Shown piece after piece: positions 34,209 to 45,429 of a stretch of DNA of 64,000 bases; positions within the stretch are counted from its first letter, which is position 1; each line of letters begins with the position of its first letter. The notes under the pieces are model-generated. The model ran no database searches and was not told where the DNA came from. It was given only the letters and a program-made list of their open reading frames with translations. This stretch comes from Theocolax elegans (Eukaryota > Arthropoda > Insecta > Hymenoptera > Cerocephalidae). The DNA lies in assembly GCA_026168455.1 (NCBI GenBank), contig CM047426.1, forward strand, positions 62,695,562 through 62,759,561, written 5' to 3'. The position numbers were made by a program, and so were the translations under genes.

Positions 34209-36499
34209 TATCTATCTATTTATATCTCTCAGATGGGTAGGTCGGACGACTTATTGACCACTCCGATCGGACGTTTGATCTTCTCCGGCCACACTCTTTT
34301 TTGAGTATCCAGATTTGGAGGACAAGACTACCAGGGCAACTGTTTCTGCTCTTGAACCATTTAGGTATTTTCTATTAGCCCAGGTGTCGCTCAATTCTCC
34401 ATAAAATTCGATCAAGAGAGTTAAGGTTGTGCAGGAGCATCATTTGCTATCACCTGTTAGCGGTAAATATCACATTACCTCTATACTCAAGAGCCTCTAC
34501 CAAACAAACACTTGCGTAGCGGAGCAGCATCATGTCTTTTCTAAAAGGCTTATCGACAAGCGATGTCTTCGGTTTGGATAGTAATTCAGCACTTTTTTAC
34601 GTGCTTTCTGGCCTAAACCCAAGAAAATCTGGATAAGTAACCTTACAAGCGTCAATTTCCAAGCACCTCACTTTTCTCATACATCTTTAAAAATCCTACT
34701 CTTTACCTTTACCTATCATTCACACTTTCATTTAATGTTGCTCTCTCTCTATTTTCTATTCTACCTGGCCGGGTATACACTCCCGACTGTGATCAACTAC
34801 CAGTTCAGATTCACCATCTATCATTTAGCATCTCGCTTCAAACTTTATCCATCATTAACACATTCGACACGCTTGTTCCGACAAAATTTATCATCATCAA
34901 ACAGAACTATAAACCTTGAATCACCCTAGCTGTAAAAGATATCATCAGAATGCGCAACCTTACTTACAAAAGATTTCAACTCACAAGCCTGAGTTCCGAT
35001 TATCTTAAGAGTAGATTTATCCGCAACTTACAAGGAAAGGTCATGGTCTTCGAGTCACCAATCTTGCTGTAACTTACCAGACTGTTAGCTAAATATATAA
35101 AAGAGTTGACGCTACAGTTATATTTATCTCATTTTTTATTAATTAAGTCAGCGACTGGCTCAATTTTATTGGCGTCGAACATGCTTATTATATCCTAAAA
35201 TAAATAATATTAGTTTAACCATTAATTCAGTTAATAATACATTAAGTAAGAAATTTTTTACTTACTTTCAGCAAGTTCCACTGGTCCGTTACCTCTGTTT
35301 TTTCTACTTTCTAAATTAAAACTCTGCAATTGCCAACGCTGTCAAAAAAAAGTTTAATTTTAAATAGCTTATAAGAAAAGTTTTCTTCTAGTTACTTACA
35401 GGTATTGTTTTTTATTCTTTTTTTCTTATCAATATCTTATGTATGTATCCATCTCCCTTGAAATCGCTTAACGATAGCACCTATAAAAATTAAACCAAAC
35501 AACAAAGTATACCAAGTTTTGTACATAATTTAATTTACATTTATCAATAACAGGTACATTTATAAAGACTTTAAACTTTTGATGTATATTTATCATAATC
35601 AAAAAATAAAGTTTTTGTAAATTCTAACCTGTTACAATGATAAAGAAATACATTACACTTATAAGACTCCAGGTAATAAAAATCCAGCAATCAATTGTAG
35701 CTTAATCCTCCGTTTTTTGCAATTCATGATTATTAAATTAACTTACTTTTTACATCTTTTTGTAATAAACACTTACAAAACTAAATAAATTTAACACACC
35801 AGTAAACAACACACTGCATACGTCAGTGTGTACTGTATGTCTCTGATATGGTAATTGGTAACTGTAAAAGATATTGTTTAAACAATCAGTGTTCCTGTTA
35901 TGAACATATATTTTATTCCAGCACCAGAATTTTTAATAAATAGTGTTAAAGGTTGTTTAAAATTATTAGTAGTTAATAATTCGTTCTTACGATACCAAAA
36001 TTTTAAGTTTATCATTATTTTGATTCAATAATACTGTCTTGTGTGTCTGGGGCAGGGACCGTCTGCGCCCCACTGATGAGTTCTGGCAGACGGTCCCAAG
36101 ACAAAACACATAGACTTAAAATTTCTTTCTTTCTTATTAAAATATTTTCAATTTTATTACTTAGTATTTTATTTGCTTCTTCTTTTGGTTTATGTCTGGC
36201 GGCTTGTGGCCTTCATAATGTTGTCCTCGGGATTGATACGCGGCGAATTGTCGTGCCTTTTCGAGCGAGCAACTTGGAGTTCTTAGAGTCGTTAGACGTT
36301 AGCTCAGCAAGACCGACAAAATTCAATATTAAGTTAATAATTTTCTTTAAATAATCATGATTTTGATTTAAATGATGATCAATTTGCGTTTGAAGAAGAA
36401 CAAGTAGTCGTTGAAGTATATAAAGTTTAAGTAGATTGTTAGTAGGTCATTCACATGCGGTGGCGAACGAGACCGGAGAGTAGTCGCTGTGGCTTGAGA
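34209..36499. other. Unassigned AT-rich stretch
   Basis: A somewhat GC-richer part at 34230-34680 reads in broken minus-strand frames (for example KSAELLSKPKTSLVDKPFRK) and could be an eroded transposon ORF that I do not recognise. 34700-36000 is AT-rich with no coding signal. A 103-codon frame at 36043-36354 begins with a hydrophobic stretch but has no family match I can name; an inverted pair GGGACCGTCTG / CAGACGGTCCC lies at its 5' end. Confidence 0.35.
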
Positions 36500-36895
36500 C
36501 TATTACTGGTGTTCTCATGGCAGTGTTTTGGATCCTGTACTCTTTTTTTTACATTAATGATTTACCACAGGTCTTACAATACTCGAATTGTATGATACTC
36601 GCGGATGACGCCCAGGTTTATCTATCATTTTATCCCTTTGAAATGGAACAAGCTGTACAATGTTTTTCTTAAAATGTAAGTGAGGATCCTGAGAGGTCAG
36701 TTTTTCATCTCTCGCAGTGACATCAACAGTGCCATGAAGGTCAAAGTCAATGAACTACCTCTCCCTTATGAGGCGTACGTCAAGTCTCTCGGTATCAGGA
36801 TCTTGCCCACCCTAAAGTGGTCAGAACAGGTATCTTCAATATTGCAACGGGTACACAGAGTCTTGAGGTCATTTAGATTCTACAAGCGCGCCTAA
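36500..36895 (+). pseudogene. LINE reverse-transcriptase fragment (CR1/L2-like)
   Basis: Frames in order give FYINDLPQVLQYSN, ILADDAQVYLSFYPFEMEQA (catalytic ADD) and LPYEAYVKSLGIRILPTLKW with VHRVLRSFRFYKRA. These align with the RT of the LINE at 55646-60017 ([50 protein letters not shown]). It covers about 130 codons, with stops and frame changes, and is truncated on both sides. Confidence 0.75.
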
Positions 36896-37592
36896 CCTGT
36901 ATATATAATATAGGCCGATCGCTTTGACAGCTAGTGGTGACTGATAAGCGCTCGCCACCTGGTGGTCGTTATCGAAACTATAATAGCTAATCCGAACAGT
37001 GTGGTTTACGGCTCATATTATACTTGTATATAACAAATCATTCCAGTGAAGCCATCAGTTGAAAGATTCAAATATCGAATAAGGCTCCAAAAGCGTTTTT
37101 AATATTTTTTATATATCCAATCCTAAATATGTTAATATATGTAAAGATATTCGATTAAAAAAATTGTTATTTGTTGTAATGACTATTCCTTAATGTAAGA
37201 TATATAAGTCAGTATTTACAAAGGTACAGTCCGAAATGTGTCTTTTTGTCCATATTAAGATATTTAACCGTTTTTCGTACTTTCTTTAAAATTACTTATT
37301 TTGGCAAGACGTATTAAATGCCAGAAACTTTTGCCTAATTAAGATTTTTTACACTAAACCTTTTATATAAAAATTAATATTTGTCTTCATATAGCACAAG
37401 AAACTGGTTTTTGTCCTTTTTTTACACTTTTATAACTTTGTCTAAAATGCTCTGCCGCATTCAAACTTTGCATCATTTTGAAGGTAATTAATCATCGATG
37501 AAGTAGATTCTTGAATGGATAAAAAATTTTTGATCGTACAATCCTTTTTTTGACTATAAAGGTTTTTATTAATTATATCTATAATCAATGTT
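36896..37592. other. Unassigned AT-rich stretch
   Basis: No ORF or element end is recognised. A GC-richer ~100 bp at 36915-37000 (CGCTCGCCACCTGGTGGTCG) stands out and includes the palindrome CCACCTGGTGG. Confidence 0.35.
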
Positions 37593-37596
37593 TTAA

Positions 37597-39886
37597 CCTT
37601 TTAAGGGCGGGGATTTTGACGATGAAATTCGACTTTTTTTACACAATATTTGAGCATAAAATGAAAACATATGTCACGTGGAGCGCCTGACTAAATTGGT
37701 GGTCGATATATCGACCAGTCCCGTCTGGAACGTAAAGTCCAATGTCAAAAATTTAATTTGGCGAGTTAGGAGTGCTTTTAGACGTATTTGGATGCGCTGA
37801 ATACGAAAAAAAAACAAAAAATGTTCAGGAGACATCCTTGACCTTAAAAATTGTATTTCAAGGTCAACTTCATTAGTTGCAGTATTTTAGTTCAAAATGA
37901 TATGCATTACATGCATTTTTATCATCGATGTATTATGAAAAAATATCTTAGTTTTCGTGCTTAGCAGGACCCAGAATCAACAGCGTGGATGTGGCGAAAA
38001 TTTGATCCCCTTGGGGTGCTTGATTTCCGTGAGTCCCCTTGCCTCTCACCTCTAAATATTTGACTTTATGATAATGTATCTTTTGTGAGATATTCTTGGA
38101 GCTACGCATAAACGAATATCATAATCATTTGTTCATTTATTATAAATATTTGTTCAATATTTTGTTCGACTAGTAATTTTACGTAAAGCACACAAGTGAC
38201 ACCTACGACTTGTAGCAAACCTTGGAAAATGACGACCAACTAATCGAGTAGGGGGGCTAACAAGACGAGAAATGCTATCATTAGTATTATGCAATTTTAA
38301 TAATGATCTAACTCCCGATATTCGGAATGAAGGAAAGGGCATTGGTCCTTCATTTTTCATTTTATATAACGAATGGGCATTAGATAAACTTAGATCAATA
38401 CGATGGAAAAATAACTTGCGATACCACTTTATTGTTTTTCTAACTGTTTCGCTTATAGACAATTGTCTAACTACATTGTCAACACCACCCATATTTTGGT
38501 TGTTTTCATGGATACATCGTGGTTTTATAACATCCTCATTGGTTTGATAGTGTTTCTTACCAGTGGTACAGAACTCAGGTTTGTGCACAGTTGTCTGCAT
38601 GGGAACACTACGCTTATCTTGCCATCTGATTGCCATCCACAAATTATTATGAGCAACTTGAACTTCATCTCGCTCTACTTTATTTTCTAGTTTTGGTATT
38701 CCTTTTCTATTCGTTCTTACCGTGCCATACATTCCTGTATCGCGATCATGCAAAAATTCTGCCAATATGGGAGATGTATACCAGTTATCTATGTATATGA
38801 CATGACCCTTGTAAAAATAAGGTTGTAAAAAATGAGCGACAATATCCCCAGTAACACCCAAATCAAACTTCTGATAATCAGTATCAGCGCCAGTGTAGAC
38901 AATAAAACCCAAAATGAATCCAGTCTTAAAGAGAATTTACTTTGTAGATAGTCTATTATTGGTTTTATTTTCACTAAAGGATAGTGAGCGATTTCCGAGG
39001 TATTTTCATTATCATGAAAATATTAATGGCGTAAGATTGCAAGAAACCTATCATGTGACCAATAGTCTTTTAAGTCACCTTTTCGAATATACCCCATTAG
39101 AATTGAAAGGCCAAGAAAACATTTAAATTCATCTTTTGTAAGAGAAGACCAAGTTTTCTGATGGGATTGTCGATCTTCATGATTCTGACTTTCATAGCGA
39201 TTCGTCTCATCTATAATTCTTTCAATCAGAGGGGAAACAAAAAAGTATTTAAAGTAATTAATTGATTTATTTTCCGATATAAAGATGTTAGGATTTATTT
39301 CAGAAGTACCTTGAAAATCTTCGATTAATGGATAAAAATACGCGTTTTCAAAAATTTGAGTCTCATCATAATCATTTTCTACTAAATCAACTTCATGAAT
39401 TTCCTCATACTCCAAATCTTGTATTGCAGGTTCAGACTCGCCACTACTCCAAGTTTCAATATGAGTCATTTTATCAAAAGTAATTGCTTGTATTTTTTTG
39501 ACAATTTAGTAAATAAAGAGAATGATGAAATAATAAGAATATTATTAATAAAAAATCTTTCGCAAGAAAAAATAACTATGTGTTGATCTGCCAAGAAACT
39601 AATAGTAATAAATAGTTCAAATAATCACTATGAAAATGTGTTTCATCAAACGCAACACTATTTGTTTCGTATTTAAAGCATTAAAATACGTTGGTATACC
39701 AATTTTCAAGTCGAAAAACCGAATACAAAATTTGACCTTGAAATCAATATTTCAAGCTCAAATATACCTTTTAGAATGATTACACTATGTTTCCTGTATT
39801 TAACATATAATATTATCCCCGAAACAATTCCAAAATAATATGATACCAAAGTGGTCGATATATCGACCAGTCCCGTCCTTAAATGG
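37597..39886 (-). mobile_element. 2.29-kb piggyBac element, defective
   Basis: The ends CCTTTTAAGGGCGGG and (complemented right end) CCATTTAAGGACGGG are inverted repeats. TTAA flanks both sides at 37593-37596 and 39887-39890. The 16-bp palindrome GGTCGATATATCGACC followed by AGTCCCGTC occurs about 105 bp inside the left end and about 20 bp inside the right end. The single transposase gene is broken. Copies of the right end occur elsewhere (50640-50826). Confidence 0.85.
38080..39469 (-). pseudogene. piggyBac transposase, lacking first catalytic Asp
   Basis: The start at 39469 reads MTHIETWSSGESEP, with an acidic N-terminus. Then LTKDEFKCFLGLSILMGYIR and KGDLKDYWSHDRFL precede a frameshift near 39023. 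After KIKPIIDYLQSKFS the frame jumps to GFIVYTGADTDYQKFDLG. The roughly 45 residues that hold the first Asp of the DDD triad in the second copy (LCIDKSSMLWKRRLKFKQYL) are deleted. The second and third Asp remain (YIDNWYTSP, MGGVDNVVRQLS). The C-terminal Cys-rich domain starts (RRCHLCALRK) but is cut by a stop at 38154; remnants LCVAP lie beyond. Catalysis is not possible for this copy. Confidence 0.85.
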
Positions 39887-39890
39887 TTAA

Positions 39891-40563
39891 ACTAATATAA
39901 ATGAAATATTTCAACAAATTCTTCTTGAAATTTATAAACTTTTTCAAATGTAACGTCCGTAAGAAAAAATTGTTAGATTTTGAGTTATTAAGTGATAAAA
40001 ATGGCCGAAAAGTCATTTTTTTCAAAAAATTCAATTTTTTGATTGACTACAGCTCTGGTACTAATTGAAATTTAGGTAAAATCTAGCTACACTCTATATA
40101 AGTAGTTTTTTACTGATTCATTACATTAAAACGAAATTCTATTTTTTAACTGGTTCACTTCTTATGGTATCTCCTATATATATATACAGGGTATTAAAAA
40201 ACGAAGATATTCGGTGACCGCTACGCGATAAAGCAGAAAATTCTGAGTAAAATATCTCTGACAAGTTTTCCGCTACAACAAATAGATAAGCCGCAAAAAA
40301 TTATTGAAAATAGCGTAATTGAGCCAATGAGCGCGCGGCGACCAAAGTACGCGGCGTCGAGTGGAGATACCCGCCACGCACGCCCCGCGCCTACATACTC
40401 GCAGCGTGGAATTTCCCCGCGGCTCGCTTAAAAATCAATAATAAACCTATTAACCCGTTTCGTTAATTATGTGAACAGGCGCAATTAATTACATTTTATT
40501 GGATCTTTAATCGATCTAAAATGCATGGCAAAAAATCGAAAAGAATGATAATTTTTAAGTTTT
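39891..40563. other. Spacer between piggyBac and large palindrome
   Basis: AT-rich, except 40310-40430, which is GC-rich (GCGCGCGGCGACC, CACGCCCCGCGCC) and may be the body of another element whose end is ACAGGGTATTAAAAAACG after a TA run near 40187. No coding. Confidence 0.35.
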
Positions 40564-40861
40564 GCCATTATTTTAAATTACAGAGAGTCAAAGTTGATAT
40601 TTTAGCACTTTTTTGCATGCCCTTTTTTCCCCTTTTTTCCCTTTTTCTATGCCTATTCTCATGAATTTGTAGCTCCCAGGAGATGCATTTTTCACTATAA
40701 ACATAAATGATTTTTTTTTGTAAAATTTTCTGAATTTTTCATTAAAAAAACTTTTAAAGTCATAAATGTATGCTGTCACACTCTTGTAAGCCATTTAAAC
40801 CTTAAATAGTGAAAATCAGCAATTCTCCTCCGGACTCTGGAAACCTAATGCAGTCTAAAAG

Positions 40862-41086
40862 ATGGTTTTTTATAGTCAGAAACTGCCTATAAATTTCCAG
40901 AGTGGGTCTAAATCATTAAGATCACTTATGCTCAAAATATATGGGAAAAGTGCCCGAGAGATTAATAGAAATGTATATTTGTTGCCTTATAACGATGAAT
41001 CTACTAGCATGATCATTGCAAAAAAATTTATGCACTTACCTCGAAGTGATAGAAAAGTATCTCCACTTGTTTCAGTATCCATCTAA
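40862..41086 (+). other. 74-codon frame in left palindrome arm, unknown
   Basis: The reading starts MVFYSQKLPINFQSGSKSLR and contains KIYGKSAREINRNVYLLPYN. It is preserved in the right arm (41529-41753, minus) with a single replacement, Leu to His, in the SLM-KIYG region. I do not recognise the family. It may be an exon or fragment of a transposon protein. The identity between arms can be explained by recent duplication or gene conversion without selection. Confidence 0.3.
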
Positions 41087-41528
41087 TCCTGTGTAAGTAG
41101 CTAAAAATACAAATATTTTTATACATTTATAAAAAATTAATTTTTAAACATTTGTAATGCTGGATTTTTAGGTTTACAACCCTTACAAGAATCTTAATAC
41201 TAATCTGAAGGATTACTATAAATATGTTAACATTATTATTAGAATAACTGAAGATACGTATTTAATACGAAAAATTTATCAACAAATCAGAGCTGAGATT
41301 ACAATGATTAATATGATCAATTGACAGTGACAAGTTCGTGAAATTCAAACAATGCATTGCTCAATATTAATAATAATAGTAATGTTGATTCTTTTATAGT
41401 AATCCTTCAGATTAGTATTATAATTCTTGTAAGGGTTGTAAACCTAAAAATCCAACTATACAAATGTTTAAAAATTAATTTTTTATAAATGTATAAAAAT
41501 ATTTGTATTTTTAGCTACTTACACAGGA

Positions 41529-41753
41529 TTAGATGGATACTGAAACAAGTGGAGATACTTTTCTATCACTTCGAGGTAAGTGCATAAATTTTTTTGCAAT
41601 GATCATGCTAGTAGATTCATCGTTATAAGGCAACAAATATACATTTCTATTAATCTCTCGGGCACTTTTCCCATATATTTTGTGCATAAGTGATCTTAAT
41701 GATTTAGACCCACTCTGGAAATTTATAGGCAGTTTCTGACTATAAAAAACCAT
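41529..41753 (-). other. 74-codon frame in right palindrome arm, unknown
   Basis: This is the mirror copy of the frame at 40862-41086, differing by one residue (His for Leu). The same caveats apply. Confidence 0.3.
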
Positions 41754-42192
41754 CTTTTAGACTGCATTAGGTTTCCAGAGTCCGGAGGAGAATTGCTGAT
41801 TTTCACTATTTAAGGTTTAAATGGCTTACAAGAGTGTGACAGCATACATTTATGACTTTAAAAGTTTTTTTAATGAAAAATTCAGAAAATTTTACAAAAA
41901 AAATCATTTATGTTTATAGTGAAAAATGCATCCCCTGGGAGCTACAAATTCATGAGAATAGGCATAGAAAAAGGGAAAAAAGGGCATGCAAAAAAGTGCT
42001 AAAATGTCAACTTTGACTCTCTGTAACTTAAAATAATGGCCCTGAAAAAATTTGAAAAAATTCAAGAGAACTTCTGGATACCTCTAAAACATATTTTTAC
42101 AGTTATAGCAATATTAATTTTTTTCATCTTCGATTTCACAGAGAACCACCCATATATATACTTATAGAGTAATTAAACTAAAAGTATTTAAA

Positions 42193-42441
42193 ATGTCTAT
42201 TAATGTCTGTTTTTTTATTTCAGTAACAGAGCAAGCAAGATATAAAATTAATATTGAAGATAATCAACATATTATCACAGAACTTTTTAATTGTACTATT
42301 ACTCAAGAAGATATTTCAGAAGAAGACTTTAATTTGTGGGTGCTTCCTATGAAATTAGAAAATCAGTTATATCTTCCTCCTTCATTATGGACAATAACTT
42401 ACAAAAATTTTAAATCATCTGAATTTTCAGAGTGGGGTTAG
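42193..42441 (+). other. 82-codon frame, unknown
   Basis: It reads MSINVCFFISVTEQARYKIN, then an acidic stretch (ITQEDISEEDFNLWVLPMKL), and ends SSEFSEWG. A TTTTTATTTCAG just before TAACAGAGC (about 42211-42223) resembles a splice acceptor. The terminal TTTTCAGAGTGGGG is similar to TTTCCAGAGTGGG in the palindrome-arm frame, so the two could be parts of one unknown element. No family recognised. Confidence 0.25.
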
Positions 42442-42828
42442 CAATAGATGTTTCAATTACATTTGTATACTTATGTGCACCCCAAATATCATATGACGTT
42501 GCGGCATTACAGTAAATTTGTTATAAAAGTTGATGAAATATTGAGAAAGCGTTGCTACAACGTGGAGAATGTTTGGTATCATTTTTGTAAATTATCGCGT
42601 TGAGTGGAAACACCGTTGTAAGGTCACATTAACAACATGAAAAACGCTCTAATAAAATGTATTTAATGTAGAAGTTGAATAAATCTCTAAGAAAATATTA
42701 GCAATACTTCATTAATCATGCAAAATGTTAATTAATCAAAAAAAAATTTCCATCTGCGATTCGAAATTTTGATATTTAGCTCAAGGAGCCTCCATTCTAC
42801 CGACTAAGGTATTTTATTGTTTCAATTA

Positions 42829-42930
42829 ATACTCGCTTCGCTCGCGATCAACATTTTTTCCGTATTATATTATTATACAAATTGTCTATATAATATTGTT
42901 TACGTATATTAGTACATGTATATATCCCTA
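42829..42930 (-). mobile_element. Helitron-type 3' segment (no CTAG)
   Basis: CTCGCTTCGCTCGCGATCAAC and the following AT-rich ~100 bp match 47971-48060 closely. On the minus strand this is the GCGAGCGAAGCGAG hairpin seen just before the Helitron terminus at 47959. The terminal GGCTAGT itself is not preserved here. Confidence 0.45.
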
Positions 42931-42944
42931 ACAATATCACGGAA

Positions 42945-43250
42945 TAAATTGAAAATTCCCGAAATATCTAAGAAATCCCGTAAGTAGTGCAGATCCCAGA
43001 ATACATTAAAAATTCCCGAAATTCTAAAGAAATCTCGTAATTAGTGTATATCCCGGAATCCTTTAAAATTTCCCCAAAAACCCAAGAAATCGCGTAATTA
43101 GTGCAGATATCCGGAAATCCTAAACAATTGCTGTGATTCCCAAAAAATGCCATAATTAGTGCAAATATTGAGGTACACCATAAATATTTTCGTAACACCC
43201 AAGAAAACATATAATTAATGCAGACACCTCGGAAAACTATACACATTCCT
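42945..43250 (+). repeat. ~57-bp satellite block A
   Basis: About five diverged monomers of the form AATTCCCGAAAT...AAGAAATC(C/T)CGTAA followed by TTAGTGCAGATATCCCGGAA. The block directly follows the Helitron-type segment. The 92-codon minus-strand frame here is a translation of the repeat, not a gene. Confidence 0.8.
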
Positions 43251-43439
43251 TAAACTTGAAAGAGCCCGGTCTTGAGGTTTCGAAGCCTTCTTTGAATGTG
43301 CCCGAATTCATGTCTTGTATCATCAATTAACTATGTACAATGTTCTTATCATGGACAGAGCCGATATACCGGTTTTCCGGCCCTGGAGGGTCATGGAAAG
43401 TTTTTAGTTCGGTAAAATAGGTATAAAATCATATTCTCA

Positions 43440-43700
43440 GGTTTTAAGATGTGCTGCATTAAAATCTGGAGTTTAATCGGTCATAACTGGTAATGATTAC
43501 GGTCGTTCGAGGTCAAACAAGGTCAATTCAAGGTCAAATCCAGAAAATAATATAGATATTCAAAATAAAATGATATCCAAATGTTTTGTGGGGTGCTGAA
43601 TCCAAATCTGGAGTCTGATCGGTCATAACTGCTCATAATCACGGTCATTCGAGGTCAATCAAGGTCACTTAGAGGTCAAATGCAGAAACTATCATATATA
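43440..43700 (+). repeat. ~142-bp tandem repeat
   Basis: CGGTCATAACTG recurs at 43478 and 43620 with matching flanks (ATCTGGAGT upstream, TTCGAGGTCAA downstream). A partial third copy begins near 43730. Each unit carries several AGGTCA half-sites, which is likely coincidental. Confidence 0.7.
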
Positions 43701-44108
43701 TTCGAACAAAAATTATATCTAAGAGTATCCCGAAGTGCTACATCTGAATCTGACACCTGTTTGATTGTGAGTAGACATAATTATACTCATTCTTCTGGGT
43801 ATATGGCCATCTCAGGGTTTATGTGTTTTGATTCGTGTTTTTTTAAAAATGTGGAGTTTTTAGGCCTTCTACTCTATTGCTTTACCTAGAGCTAACGACG
43901 TGGACGTAGAGAGTAATGTAGCTCCTTTTTTCATTTTTTTTTATTTTTTATATTTTCCTATTTTTTTTTATACATTTTTCCATTTTGTCAGAGGTCCATT
44001 TTGTATTTTTCTCACATTGCTCTTCTAAGATGTATATGAATCTATCGATAACATTTGACTTTATGACTTTTTTTTTTATAATTTTTTCCAGCTTGATCAA
44101 GGTATAAC

Positions 44109-45424
44109 TTATTTGGTGTGATAAGTTTCAAAACACGGATCTATGCATAGAATAACTTGACAAGTTTTACATTCATAAGTGCTTCGATGTCTGGTTTTAT
44201 TCATGAAACATAAACAGCAATTGCCTTCTTTCTTTTTCCCTTGATCAATTTTCAATCAAGTGAAAAAAAATGTTCGATACTATTTAGTAGATTTTCTAAT
44301 CGTTTCTGCCGACGAAAGTTGTCTGTGTATGTTGCCAATCCCTCCCATATTTTTATTGTAGTCTACTATACATATTGGTTTTATAACATCTTTATCAGTA
44401 CTCCAATGTTTCTTCTCTGTATTTGCGTAACCAACTTCATGGACTATTGTTATCATGTAAACTTCTTTCTTGTCGGTTCAATTTACTGACATGCTTGGGC
44501 ATTCTTTTTCTGGTTTTCTTCACGGTCCCACATATACCAATATCTTTGTCATGGAGAAAATTAGTAAGTTGAGCAGACGAGTACCAATTACCTATGACGA
44601 TAACGTGATCTTTGTTGAAATATGGTGTTAGGAAATCAACTACTATATCTCCAGAGATTCCCAAATCAAATGTATCATAATCTGTATCAGCTCCTGTATA
44701 GGTAATGAATCGTAATAGGAATTCAGTCTCACAATCAACTAATTCGTAAAATTTTATACCAAACTTGTGTCTTTTCAAGGGTAAATATTGCTTGAACTTC
44801 AATCTTCTTTTCCACAGCATAGAACTTTTATCAATGCAAAGGTTTCTCCCAGGATGCAATGCAGAGGAAAATTTCTGATTTAGAAAATCTATTACAGGTT
44901 TAATTTTCCTCAGAGGGTGGGTCTTGTAGGATGATGCATTGTCTCTATTGTTTTCAAAATGCAGAAAACATGTATTTTCTGAATATTGGAGTGGATAATA
45001 GAAGATCCATACTCCAATAATCTTTGACATCACACTTACGAACATAGCCTATGTTGATAGTTAGAGCAAGAAAGATTCGCAATTCTTCTACTGCTACATC
45101 TTTCCATAGAGCTATATTAGAATGGAATGGATGTTGCTTCTGGACGAGATTTCCTTCTTCCAAAATTACTTTGAAAATATTCGAATCCATAAAGAATAAA
45201 AAGTAAGCTAATAAAGTATGCTCTGGTATAGGAATATTTTCATAAAAATTAGTATGATCTACAAAGTCTTTTATTGAAGAGAAATAGACAGAATTGAAAA
45301 ATACACCGTCATCTCTCTCAGGATCATCAAAGATTTCCGAAGAAGCATTTGGTTGTAATTCACCAGTCCTATCGTCAGCATACTTCTCTTCTGGTTCCGA
45401 TTCACCACTACTCCAAGCACTCAT
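44109..45424 (-). pseudogene. piggyBac transposase, second relic
   Basis: The start reads MSAWSSGESEPEEK, then ELRIFLALTINIGYVRK and CDVKDYWSMD, then a frameshift near 44990. The next frame gives LHPGRNLCIDKSSMLWKRRL (first Asp retained), FKQYLPLKRHKFGIKFYEL and YTGADTDYDTFDLG. The second catalytic site reads VIGNWYSS and the third NMGGIGN, so Asp has become Gly at both. A stop follows KSTK in the 44.28-kb region, and the Cys-rich tail (CCLCFMNKTRHRSTYECKTC, then LCIDPCFETYH) ends at TAA 44109-44111. No TTAA/TIR pair could be located. Confidence 0.85.
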
Positions 45425-45429
45425 TATTT

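Larger units (their letters stand above)
40564..42040. repeat. 1.48-kb palindrome
   Basis: The left arm 40564-41240 and right arm ~41365-42040 are near-identical reverse complements around a ~125-bp loop. The outer ends are GCCATTATTTTAAATTACAG and its partner ending AAAATAATGGC. The match covers at least 650 bp per arm with only a few differences (for example CTCAAAATATATGG against CACAAAATATATGG). Each arm carries the same 74-codon frame. Confidence 0.9.

Noticed and set aside
36060..36100. CTGATGA near an inverted GGGACCGTCTG pair, as a possible ribozyme
   Set aside because: There is no GAAA box or stem II in the required place.
36043..36354. 103-codon frame with hydrophobic segment as a possible membrane protein
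   Set aside because: No homologous motif, AT-biased, and next to LINE debris; evidence too weak to call a gene.
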